Of a DNA stretch of 64,000 bases, positions 38,401-50,900 are shown piece by piece. A program made the position numbers and the translations under genes. Source of the DNA: Istiophorus platypterus (lineage: Eukaryota; Chordata; Actinopteri; Istiophoriformes; Istiophoridae); NCBI GenBank assembly GCA_016859345.1, contig CM029128.1, positions 19,738,104-19,802,103 of the forward strand, read 5' to 3'. How positions within the stretch are numbered: position 1 is the stretch's first letter; each line of letters opens with the position of its first letter. The notes under the pieces are model-generated. The model saw nothing but the letters and a program-made list of their open reading frames with translations, was not told where the DNA came from and did no database searches.

Positions 38401-41400
38401 ATAATTGAACTGTTGGATATCTTATTTTTGGCAGCCTTGGTAGATATGAATCCTAAAATATTATGGTGGTCCTACATACTTCTTGTTTGACAGTTTACCA
38501 AGTTAACATGCTGAATTTTCAGTAATTGAGAGACTGAAAATTCATATTCACATTAATCTTTCCTTTCTTCCCTCACAGCACTGTTCTAGACAAACGAGGA
38601 GATGTTGGCGCCCACAGCAAAGTGATTGACAATGTCCAGACTCCAGTGGGGGTCGCCGTGGACTGGATCTACAAGAACTTGTACTGGTCTGATCTCAGCA
38701 CCAAAACCATTTCTGTGGCCAACTTCAATGGAACCAAACAGAAAGTTCTGTTCAACAGGGGACTTAAAGAACCGGCTTCCATCGCTGTGGATCCACTGTC
38801 TGGGTTAGTTGATGTCAAATGAAAACAATGTATCTCTACTTGACAAATGTATACTTATGAATATATATGTTTAAACGTGTGTGTGTGTCTGTCTGTGTCT
38901 GTATGTTGGTCCTTTAGGTTTCTATACTGGTCTGACTGGGGCGAACCTGCCAAGATTGAGAAATCTGGTATGAACGGAGTCGACAGACAGGTTCTGGTGG
39001 CGACAGACATCCAATGGCCTAATGGAATTACTCTGGGTAGGAAGCATTAGAGACCACTTCATTCGTCAGTATACAGTGTCAGGTTTTAATTGTCAGTCCC
39101 TCTGAATCCAGCAGGGAATTACCTATTTACTGAATCATGCATGGAGAAGTCACCATGGAAGATTCCCACACACACAGAATTGGAAAATTACCAGAGTGCA
39201 TTGAAGCTACAATGATCTGTGACCAGATTCTCTCAATTTTCTATAAACTAGTTGGCCGAATTTACATACCTGTAAATTCTCTGCGGGTTTTTAAGACATT
39301 CTGAAAATTAGAGGTAAAAAATAATTTTATGATGAGTTTAAACAGTACTTTTCAAAAATAAAATCTCTGATAAATTATCTACAAGGTGTAAATGGTAAAT
39401 ATTCTGCATGTTTTTCAAATGCCACGTTTCCTAAATGCAGTTCTTACAATACTACCTACACTTCCACTCCCTCCAGCTCTTCTCCTCCAACTGACAGTTA
39501 AACTTTTAGTATTTTTTTTGTTCAGACCTTTTGTTTCAACTGTCACTTCGGCTTCTTTCAGTGCTTCTTAGCGCCTTTGTTGCTAGATTGACCAACTTAA
39601 CAGACTCTGTTAGCAACTTTTTTTTTTTATTTTGCAACAAACCTTAGCTACTCTCTGTAGAAGAGTTGCCAGTGTTGCCCCATAAGCAAGACGTCAGACT
39701 TTGCTTCCATAGGCTTATCTATATATGTCTCCTTTAGCTTCAGCATAGCAGCTGACACATACATGAATAGGCTTCTAACTTTATCCAAGTGATCACTTTA
39801 CAAGTAAATATGACTGTTAGTTAACATGCTGATTTAATGTTCCGTGTTTCAGTCACTATTTCATAGTTACTCCATTGTCTGACAACAGAAACACAACTAA
39901 ATGAGAACAGCTTTATTTAGCTTTATTAAATTACTGTACATGTGAGCACAGAGACTAGGAGAGAAGCAAATATATAAAGCACAGTCCAGCCGTGCACCAG
40001 GATTTGACCTAGTGTTGTTATCTGTCTCCTTCATGAGCTACATTTACCAATGACTAATGACTCTTAAGAAAGCACATACACAAACCTTAGTCAAATGAAA
40101 ATGTGACCAAAGTTGAAAAGGCTTTATCATTAATCATTGTGAATTTCCCAAATGAGAATCAATAGTGTTATTTTTTATTTTTTTTTTTTTAAAAGTGAAT
40201 CAAAAAAACGCCACTCTTGTTTGTTTTTTTTTTTTTTTTTTTTTTTTTTAATCCAGTAAAGTTCCTTCACTACTCTCTAAAACCAGATCATATTATCAAA
40301 TGTTCTTTGTTCGGTCTCTTTCTCTTCCTGTATTTGCATCAACAACATGGCAGGAAAGCCACAGTTTTTTCCTTGTTAATGAAATGTATTGATTTTATTT
40401 TTTCTCTTCTTCTTTCCTCTTACTCCTCTGCCTTCCATGACTCATGTCTTCTCCACTCTTCTTCATCCTTTCACCCTCCTCTCCTTTCCCTTGTCTAATA
40501 CACTTTTGTTCAATGTTAATCTGGTCTTTTTCTTGTCTTTCATACCTTGTGTAATCATTTTTTTTCCTCCTGTTTTTCTCCCCCCATTTTTCTTGTCACT
40601 CATTTTTATCATTTTTTTTTCTAATTTTCTGTCATTTCTTCCATTTCCTGCTTTCATTTCTCACCTCTTTGCAACCTCATCTCTTGTTTCTTCTTATACT
40701 TCATCCTCCTCCCAGACTTGATCAAAGGAAGGCTGTACTGGGTCGACTCTAAACTCCACATGCTTTGCAGCGTTGACCTGAATGGAGACAACAGAAAGAA
40801 AGTACTGCAGTCCTCAGACTACCTGGCTCATCCCTTCGCCCTCACTGTTTTTGAGGTACTGCAGCTCTTATTCTCTCTGACACACATTCGCATTCACTCT
40901 GGAAATAAAGGTCGTATACATACTATGATTGATGAGAAAATTATAGTTCTGGGTTTGGTCATCCTGACTGGTCTCAGTTGGTGCTAACAGTGGGGAGAAA
41001 AACTCATAGCGTTTGGTGTTTAGTATTTTTGTCTAGTTGTTTAAATCCTCATCCAGATGCTGCTACTGGAATCAGGGAAGTCAGCCTTATGTATGTTAGA
41101 ATAATAGAGAAAACTAACAAAACAGGTAGCCCTGATTCAAGACAGTGTAGAGTAAACTTCACCTCAAGTTTACAGTCTTTCTTGCCTTCATACACCAGTT
41201 CCACCATCTGGTCCCAATATAGTGATTTTCCACTGTTTCTTTGACTTTTCAGCAGAGATTGCAATATAAATTAGCAAGAAAAACCTCTGTTTATATCTGT
41301 CTTTGTACAATCATATACAGCAATTTGAGCTTGTGTAGGGTTTTGTGCCTAGTGATGTAACTAATTATAGTCTATATGTTGTTCAGTGTGTCATCCTCTG

Positions 41401-44400
41401 AATTTACTTAGTTTTATTATATGTGCTGCTTCCTGAATCTGTACACTAAAAAAATGAATGGATGTTGGTGGAAATGTTTGTAGTGTATAGTACATTTTAA
41501 TAATCTTGTTTTCCTTTTTGAAGGTTACACATTAACATGGTGCAGCCCTTCGCAGTTAAAATTTCTGGTTTCAAAATAAGTGAAATAAATTCAAGGATGT
41601 AATAAACCTCAATGAAGAAATGTCACACACAAAAGCCAAAACACTGACTTCGCATCATTTCACCTATTTAAAAAAAAAAAAAAGATTCAACGCTGTTCTA
41701 CTGAGGGGATTAAGAAATCAGGTACACGTAGTGTATGACATTCTATATGAAAACTACTAAGCACAGTGCTGATATTAACTACTAACAATAATATCTGATG
41801 TTTATACATGTGGCTCTCATGCTGTCTCCCTCACCTACACCCACTAACTCATCTGCTTACTCACTCTTTCTGATGACATACTTATTCACATGCATGTAAT
41901 GTGCTTAAGGTTCAGCCCATTTCTGAATGGTTTTAACAAATGATTTCTGCTAAATAGCGTACTGTAATACTCTGGAAAAGCTTTTTCTGTCTAATGCTCT
42001 CATCACTTGCCATCTTGTAGCTTCTGAAGGATGAAATCCTCTGCTGTACAAGAATTTTCTTTTTTTTTTATTATTTTTTGGGAGGGTGGGGAATAGACGT
42101 ATGAAGAAGCTGGTTAAGACGACAATATGAGCAGTGAAAGCTACTGAGGCTGAACAGACTAAAACAGAGCATCACCTTAAAAAGCAGAAAATCTAAGGAG
42201 AGAAGTGAATCTGATTGACAGGTGGGTTCTGCAGAACGCAGTGCAGGAACACAGATGGTCTCAGTAGACAGATGGCTGCCTTGGTGATGTAGAATCTCTC
42301 CATCCCCCTTTTTGCACAGTATTAACATGCTACATTTTCCTCACAGAAGTGGAAACAGTCTGAATATCTCAGATAAAAGGGTTAGACTTATTGTTTTTAA
42401 GACGAAGAAGAGGAAAAACTTACATTTAGTGGAAAGCTTGGTGTCTGCAAAAGTATTAATTGCATGAAGAAAAATGATTTGTTGTGCAGAATTATATTCA
42501 GATGATATTGATACCATGTTCACACGCTGAAGGGCCTATTAAACTGTATATTAGGGTTCTTTAATCTGCCACAGGTAACCATAACAATACCCTTGTTTTA
42601 TCACTAAAATAACTTTGAATGGCTAAATCAATGGATAAGTTTTATCTTCCTTTTTTTTTTTTTTTCCTTTGGCAAGCGGCTTTTGTTAAAGTGATGATTC
42701 CTTTTCATACAGTAAACCTATAAAAATAATGGGCTGAGTATGGAAGCAGTTTATGGTGTTTTCAGTTTTCTTACATTGGCACAGAGTCTGTATTATATTT
42801 ACTGAAATTTTTCATTCAGCCTAACAGTAAGAGAAATGAACTGTAATTTCCTGTCCCATCTCCAGGATCGAGTCTTCTGGACAGATGGTGAAAATGAAGC
42901 GATCTACGGAGCAAACAAGTTCACCGGCTCCGACGTAGTCACGCTGGCGAGTAACCTTAATGACCCCCAGGACATCATAGTCTATCACGAGCTGATCCAG
43001 CTATCGGGTAAGAACCTGGTGTTTGGGGATTGAAGGAGGATTGAATGAGTAATGAGAGGCAGGTTGAAAGTGCAGACATAAAAGGGATCAGCGAGCTGAG
43101 TCCTGTAGGCTCTGTGACATCACATCAAACATAGGGCTGATGTTTTTAATTTTTTTCTTATCGTAGCTACTTCTGCTGGTTAATGAAGATTAATGAGGAA
43201 AAAATCCGAAATTACTGTAATTACACATGCTTGAGATACACAGGGTCTTCCAATGATAATTACCACAGTAACTATAACCATGCAGCTATCATTTACGCAA
43301 GTCTGCTAGCATCTGATATAAATTACACGCCTGTGTCTTGCTTTTTGACAGCCAGACTCAAATCAGGGTCTGCTTACTAGTTTGTTCTGGAAGGTTTTGA
43401 TCATACCATATGGTCATCAGTGGATTAGCTTGAAAGTTTCTTATAAGCCAACAGGTGAGAAACATTAGAAGTACTCAAATACATCTACAGTCTTTTAACA
43501 ACCAACAAATACCACCTGTCGATACAAACCATGTGATACAGTCAAAAGCTTCCTGAACATGCTAGTGAGTGGGCCTTGAGTTGTGGTGATTAATTTTTTA
43601 TCTTACTGTTTAATCTTAGTTTCATAACCACATGGTTCTAGTTCACAATTCCTACAACTCCATCAGACTGCACAGATCAGACTTCAAACTTTATTAATAT
43701 AGATAATAATTAAAAAAAGATTTTGTTAGAAAATAATGCAGATTGTGTATGTGTATATACTGTATCTTTGTCAAACTGAGGAAGATGTTGGTGTAGCTTC
43801 ATGCCTTTATCAGCACTTTCCAGCACAAACTTATGGTCTTCTCTGAAGCACTAGTAACAACTCAACATTACAAGGTTTAATTTTTGTGTTAGTTGGAGAA
43901 CTATTGCTTAATGAATCTTCAGTGTGCAGATTTTCTATATTTCTGGCAAACTAATCAGAGCTTCTGACTGTGTTGACAGGTACTAACTGGTGCACAGAAA
44001 AAGGTGAAAATGGAGGCTGTAGCTACATGTGTCTGCCTGCACCACAAATCAACAAACACTCCCCCAAATACACTTGTGTCTGTCCAGAGGGGCAGGAGCT
44101 CTCTGCTGACGGCTTACGCTGCCGACCTGGTGAGTCTAGATTGCAGTGGATTCATCTTTGGCAATTCAGTCATTCATTTTTCCACCAAACCTGGAGCACA
44201 TTTTACCAAATTTGCAACATTAAATATTTTGTTCAGCGTTCATTTTCAAAATGTTTCTATACACTAACCAAATTCCATGAACCCTGTAGGACTCAGATTT
44301 ATTTGCTCTTTGCTAGCAACAGTCATTTGTGAAATGTGGCACTGCTATTTGTGATCTGCGTGCAAGCATGGCTTTAAAACTGCTTTGTGAACAGGCTGCA

Positions 44401-47400
44401 GGGCTTATGAAGATGTCAAACAGAGCACTTTGTTTCAATTTGAAATCCTGCATGAAGGCTGTAGAATTGCATAATGAATCTAAAATCAAAATATTGATTG
44501 ATACTTGTATGTATTCTTGTGACAGTTCTGCCGCATTGGTAGGGAGATCTGTTGCTTCAGACAGTCCTAATTTTTTCCAAAATGCATCGCAAAATGACAG
44601 GACTGTATTATCATGAAATGTACACACAGTGGGGGCAGAATATAAAATGAATCTGGCATTTTGTAAGAGATCACATTGTAAGAAAACACGATAGAAGAAA
44701 AAGCTCAAGATGATTTGGGAAAAACAGTTCTTCAGAATCAAGGAAACCCTGCCAGCTGTTGGCTGAAACACAACAGCTGGGTCTGTCCCATAAATACAAA
44801 AGTCATGACTTGTTTTATTTTACCAGTATTCATTTTAACAGTAAATACAAATAAATCTATAGTTGCTAATTGTGCTAATGTGCATTTTAGTTACTATGCA
44901 CACAAATGCATATTTGATGGTGATCCTTTGTATTCCTCTCCCCTTCATCTATCCTTTACTGTGCTGTTTGTCTCAAATGTGCGTCTCTCTAAAGAAATTA
45001 TTAAAGGAAAAGGCTAAAGAGAGTTGGGAGGATCCCCAACAACCAGAATCAATTTTAAGAAGCGCAATTAATTCAGTCCAGTTCTTAAGCTGGCTTAACC
45101 CTCTCCCTTTTGCTTCTCAGCCACTCAAGCATATTTCCTTGGTTTGTGTATTCCTCTGCAAGTCTTCTAACTGTATCTTTGCCAGCCACAAAGCCAGCTG
45201 TCTGTGTGTGTTAGTAGTCTGACAGCTCAACAGTAGCTGAGTCAGTTGGTGGTGTGATCCAGTTTTTTGCAGCTCCTTGGCATAGCCTCAACATCGTCCT
45301 CCTTCACATCTCAGCTGCAGTTCTGTCTCCTCCTCTGGTGTTTGAAAGTGTCTTTGTTGTCTCATCCTGGTAGCTGAATTCCCAAGGTTGATTTTTCTTC
45401 CAGTCGTTCTAGTCCTGTTGTGCTACTTCCTTTTTGCCTGCTAGTTTCAGGCTTGGTCTGATCTGTGCTCGTTTCTCTGGTTGTGGAAGAATTTGGCTCT
45501 GTTTCCAAACTGGAAAGACCATTTCTTTAAGGACCTAGCTTTGTGTACATTGACACTTTCACTATTTGTTAAAATAAGAAAGGGTCTTTACCAAACTGTT
45601 GCCACAAAGTTAGAAGTACTATATGTATATATGTAGCATTAGTATTACCCTTTCTCTTGGGTCTAGACCAAACCAGGAAATCCAGCCCCAGAACAAAAGT
45701 ACATAAGTATGTGGACAGGGTGAGCACTTACTTTTAATCATACTTCTTTGGCACCAAGCTTGATTATCGGGAGAAAATTTCAGGAGATCAGTCAATGATT
45801 TGTTCACTGCTCTTGATTAATGATTGTATGAGACCGTAGTCACTTAGTGATCTTGTCATATGCATAGTTATGGTTGGATATTTGGTGCTTTTCCATATTC
45901 TGAGCTATTGGGAGCACGTGGATGTTAAACAGAAGAGGCAGAAAATGGACCCCTTGGGAACTCCTTCTATAATTTACCGGAAGCTCAAATTTTACAGTTA
46001 ATTTCCTTCTGTTTCACTTTGTTTCCTTTTTTCTCTGTACATTCCTGAACTGGAGTCAAACAGCTTTGGGATAAGTCTAAATTATTTCTCAAGTTTAAAC
46101 ACATTCAGATACAGGCACATCTTCACCTTAATTTGCACTACCTAGAGTGAAATTGTAGGTCTTTTCATCCACTCACAACTTCACACTGACTTTATATGAA
46201 GATGGTTTCTAGTAAGATTCACTAGTTCCTGGAAAAGTGTTATGTCATTACAAACTTAATTTTAAATATTTCACTTACTGTATATAGCTGCTTTCAAGAG
46301 AAATAAATCTAGCACTTGGGTCAAAAGTAGCAAAGTACTGGTTTGAACTGTTACTTCCAGTGTAAAACATGAGATTGAGTATGACTGAATTAATGCCTTT
46401 AGAAAACTAAATCAAATTGCAGTCCTACCCTCCATACCTCTTTTTCTTTGCTGTGAAAGGGTTGCTGGGAAAAGCTGCTCTCTCTGATCTACTCCTCTCC
46501 AGTTATTGTCTCAAGTTGTCCAGCTCCTTTCCATGCTCCCACAGATTAGCCTTTTCATACTGAAGCAGTGTCAGATAGGAACCTGGCAGCTGAATTAAGT
46601 ACACAGTCTCTCCTAATTGGACTCAAACTTTAGACCAAGACTCTTAGTTTACACAAAGTACTGAAACATTTCCTTGAAAACTCTCTGCACCGCCATCCTC
46701 CTGCCCTCCTATATAAAAGTGTGCCTTGTTAACATGTCAGGTTTTCTTTAAGACTTGACCGCTTTACTCTGCTCTGTTTCCAGGTGAGAGCTAAGAGTCT
46801 GTTTGCAGCATTTCTTGAACATATTTTGCAGCCTGTCATCTTTTTTTGTATCTATTTGGAATCTACTGTGCTGCTCCAATAATAATTACTTCACACTTGT
46901 CTGTTTCATGTTGTATAGTTGTGAAATTGGTCTCTCTAATAAATTAATTCTCCTGTCTTGTGCAGAACATGTATTTACATTTAAAGGAAGCATTTCTTTT
47001 CTCCCATTCATATGTCTTAAGGGTTTTCAACATGTTATAATCATAACTCTTACGAGGGCTGACCCAAATGCCTTGAAGCTTAAGAGCTTTGTCTGTTGCC
47101 ATGGCAATCAATGTTCAAATCAGTATTTGGATACTGCAGTTTTCTTTTGGGTTTTTGTTTGGGGGTTTTTTGGTCACCTTTGCCAAGGTGGATATGTTAT
47201 CACTTGTTATGCGTGTTGGTTGGCCTGTTGGTTTGTTTATTTGTCAGCAGGAAAATGCAAAATTACACCACACTTGGTGGCGGGATGGGGCATGGGCCCA
47301 TCTGTTAAATTTTGGTGCAGATCCCGGAAATATTGATCATTATCCTTAACATTGAAAGAGACAGCATTTTTTGGCATTATTTTGCCATGGAGGAATCATG

Positions 47401-47934
47401 TGCTCTGTGTGTCATTCTAGTTATATATGCATTACAACAAAAATACCAAATTAATGAAATAAGAAATAGTAATCCAACATTAATCATTATGCATCAACAG
47501 TAGCAACTATTAGTTATTCTTTGACAAGGACATTTAATGTTAGTGATTATGCTAGCAGAATTGCTATATGGATGGCATTGTTAGCCAGTTCACTTTGTTT
47601 GGTCCACAACCTTGGTCCGGATTGAAGTATTTCAACTACTACTTGATGAAATGCCATGAAATTTAGTAAATATATCCATGTTTTTAACACTTTGACCTTC
47701 TAGAGGCAGCAGAGGAAATGTTGAAGGGATTCAAAGTTTTCACTTTGTGAAATATCTCAAAATTTACATAATTTGCCTTGGGCATGAAGTGAGCTACAGT
47801 GGCTACTGCACTGGATTAATTTGTTTCTTTTTGGTCAGTAAAGCATCTAACATTTTTAATGTAAAAATTGAAGTTTACTGGGAAACCGTTAGACTTTTGC
47901 AGTTTTTCCTGGTATTTTGTTGAGTCCAGTTGTG

Positions 47935-47965
<31 letters not shown>

Positions 47966-50900
47966 TTCAAAGGCATTTCAAGTACCATGTCTTAAACATA
48001 AAGCAGGTTCTACGGTATCTCCTTGACAGGCTTTTGAGCAAAACGTGTGAAAACTTTTAAAAACTAAAATCCTCACCATACATTGGTTATTATGCAGATT
48101 CAATAATTAGATGCCACTGCAGTAATGGTGGCTTGTTTACTTCAGCCTACAGCCAAATTTTGGGTGTTGGTATGCTTGGAACAAACTCATTTATACGACA
48201 TTGCCTTAAAAGCCTGCTGTCAAAGAGAGGGGGTATACGCAATAATCCTACAAATATGGGGATAACAGTGTACGCTATTGAATAGTCTCACCTCAGACAA
48301 TCAAGGTGTTGCACTTGGTAGTACCTGCAAAAAATGAGAGATTTTGATATGGATAGGTGGGGGAAGGTGTTGTCAATTGGTCAGTCTAGCCAGAAAGGTG
48401 CTAAGTTGACAACACTGTAAACACTGCATGCATGAGCACTGAAAGAAGCCGAAGTGACAGTTGAAACAAAAGGTCTGAACAAAAAAATACTGAATGCAGT
48501 TTAACTGTCAGTTGGAGGAAAAGAGCTGGAGGGAGTGGAAGTGTAGGTAGAATTGTAAGCACTACAATTAGAAAACGTGGCATTTGGAAAAACAGGCAAG
48601 GAACAAAAAACAATGTAAGTTGCAGATCAGTCATTTTAGCAATTAGAGGATTTTGAGTGTCAGTTACAGTCTAATTGCGGGAAGTGGCTGGTGTATACGC
48701 TGAAAGAAAAAGCTACATATGATGGAAAGGTGGGGAAGGAGTATGCTGACACTATAGCTTTGTTTATTTCACCACTAGGAGACTTATTTGAAGGATCTAA
48801 GATCAAATAGTGGGATGAGATGAAATCTCTGCACCAGTCAGCTGTGTCAGCTCTGCAGTAGGTTTCCCAGCCTGCCTGCTTCACAGAAATGCACTGGTCT
48901 TCATGTAATGAATGGCCCTGCAGCCAGACTCACCTCCTCATAAACGGTTTTGGAAATCTGTAGCTGCCTTGAGACTCTTTACATCCGTTGTGATGACTGA
49001 ATGTACCACCCACACTGCCAGGGTGTATGTGTGTATGTGATGTTGTTTTTCTTCTTGGAGTGAAGCTTTTGTTCCTTCAAAGTGTGTGTGTGAGTGAGTG
49101 CATGCATGTAGTTGGTGTGTGTCTTAGCATGTGATGAATGCAAACTTGATTTTCTCTATACAAAAGAGGCTTTTGTGTGTGTGTGTGTGAGAGAGAGAGA
49201 GTGTGAGTGCTTCTGCGCGTTTTCATGCATGCTTGGGTTGTCTTGCAACTGTCTTTATGTGCATGTGTCTATTTCTACAACTGTGTTTACACGCCTGTCT
49301 GTGTCTCCAGTGCTATTTAAACAGTGAGAACTGTGTGGGAGGGGTTAGAGAGGGATGCCTGTCACTCGCTGAATGCTCCTCCACCTTCCTCCTTGTTGGG
49401 CTGCAGCCAGAGGCCCTGTTGCTCTTTACTAAAACCTCCAGCTAACATATTTATCCCATTTTACAGCTGCTGCAGCTGGACCAAACAAAACTGTAGGGCA
49501 TTGTGTGGGTTCAGCTTTGACCGGCTCTAATCTTGTTAGTGAGAGAAGTAATAAGAAATGCTCTTCATTTCAGGGTTGAAACTGAAATCTACCACAGAGG
49601 GATTCATATAACAGTCTTTAGAGGAACCTGGGGGAGTGTTTTCCTACAGGCTGATTAATATTGGGATGAAATAGAGGAGGGTGAGGGGATTTTCTGACTC
49701 TGTTGGGACACTTAATTCCACAATGTTTTCTAAGATATCGATTATTAGTCCGAACTGTCTATAAAATGTTCAGTTTTAGAATAAGGAGTTTTGTTTTGTC
49801 AATGTTTTATTCAAGGCCAATTCTAAATTAAATATACAAATCCAGCCTACAGACTTTCCGATCTCTTACTGTATTTATTTAGATCTACCTTTCAGCAGTC
49901 TTGAAAGGAACCCTGTGAAGTTTTTATTGTAGCAGCTTCCTTTGCATTTAGGGATTCTCCAAAAAAAGCTTCTGCCACACTCAAAGGCAGAGGAAAAAGC
50001 CTGGCATCCTTGTGACTGCATTCCTGTTCGTTCTCAGAATTTTGTGCCTTTTCAGTGTCTCTTTCTAGATGCAATGTGATAAACTCTACAAATTCTAATA
50101 ACAATACTCAGTCTCTCTTCGAAGGCTTTCGTGGTGTTGCATTGTTATATAAACAATTTGACAGAAGTAGGCGTAAGGAATTTAGGGGGAGCTTAAGAGA
50201 GAAGTAGGGCTGTGAATTGTTTTAATTTTATATATTCATATTCTGCACATCAAATCCAGATCCTATCTGGATCCTGTCACTCCAATTTTTTGCGAGTGGA
50301 AAAAGGGTAAAAATTTCCAGAACAAAAATGAGCCTAATTATAGTTTACTGTAGACTGTTATTACTGTTGTTCTGTCGCCTGTTTCTGAGACACTATAAAC
50401 AGGAAGATATCAAAGAAGACTAAAGTCAATGTTGGATGGCGATGAAGACTAAGGTTTTGAAAATAAAAAATATTCCACTGCTCATCTCTGCCTCAGGCTC
50501 AAGGATACATTAGCTGTGAACTATAAGCAGTCGAGTTGAATTGTGGGTTATGTAGGCATCAGGTTCTGACAGGGAAGAAGTATGCATGGAATAAAAAAAG
50601 ATATCATCTCTGGCTCTGATGCAACAACACTGATTTCGTTTTTTCTTTTTTTACCCACAAATCACTTGAGTCCAGAAATGCTAAATCACTGGAGTACTCT
50701 TTTAGTGTTCAGCATCTTTCTTTGTCATAATTTTTTGTTGATTAACTAATGACTTAATCAATTGTTTCTGCACTAGTACAGTCTGCAGTAATTAAAGGCT
50801 TGGGAAAATGCTTTAGTCTGAGCTTAATGTTTTGTTGGGCACTAAGCATGATATGCATTCATTTCCAACTCCCACACAGCAGACTTAACAGCCCTGTGGT

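Noticed and set aside
44313..44771. 152-codon reverse-strand open frame in VLDLR intron 16
   Set aside because: No domain, composition like the surrounding intron, no supporting signals.
45820..45960. Fragment resembling a LINE reverse-transcriptase region (CCCCTTGGGAACTCC)
   Set aside because: Only one short block rang familiar and no protein-level match could be supported.
46803..47336. 177-codon open frame in VLDLR intron 16
   Set aside because: It is T-rich, gives a hydrophobic composition without motif, and runs into a known type of dispersed repeat.
49467..49533. Candidate alternative O-linked-sugar exon starting AAAAGPNKTVG
   Set aside because: The acceptor is plausible, but the only nearby donor gives the wrong phase (0 instead of 1) and the peptide contains an unpaired cysteine.
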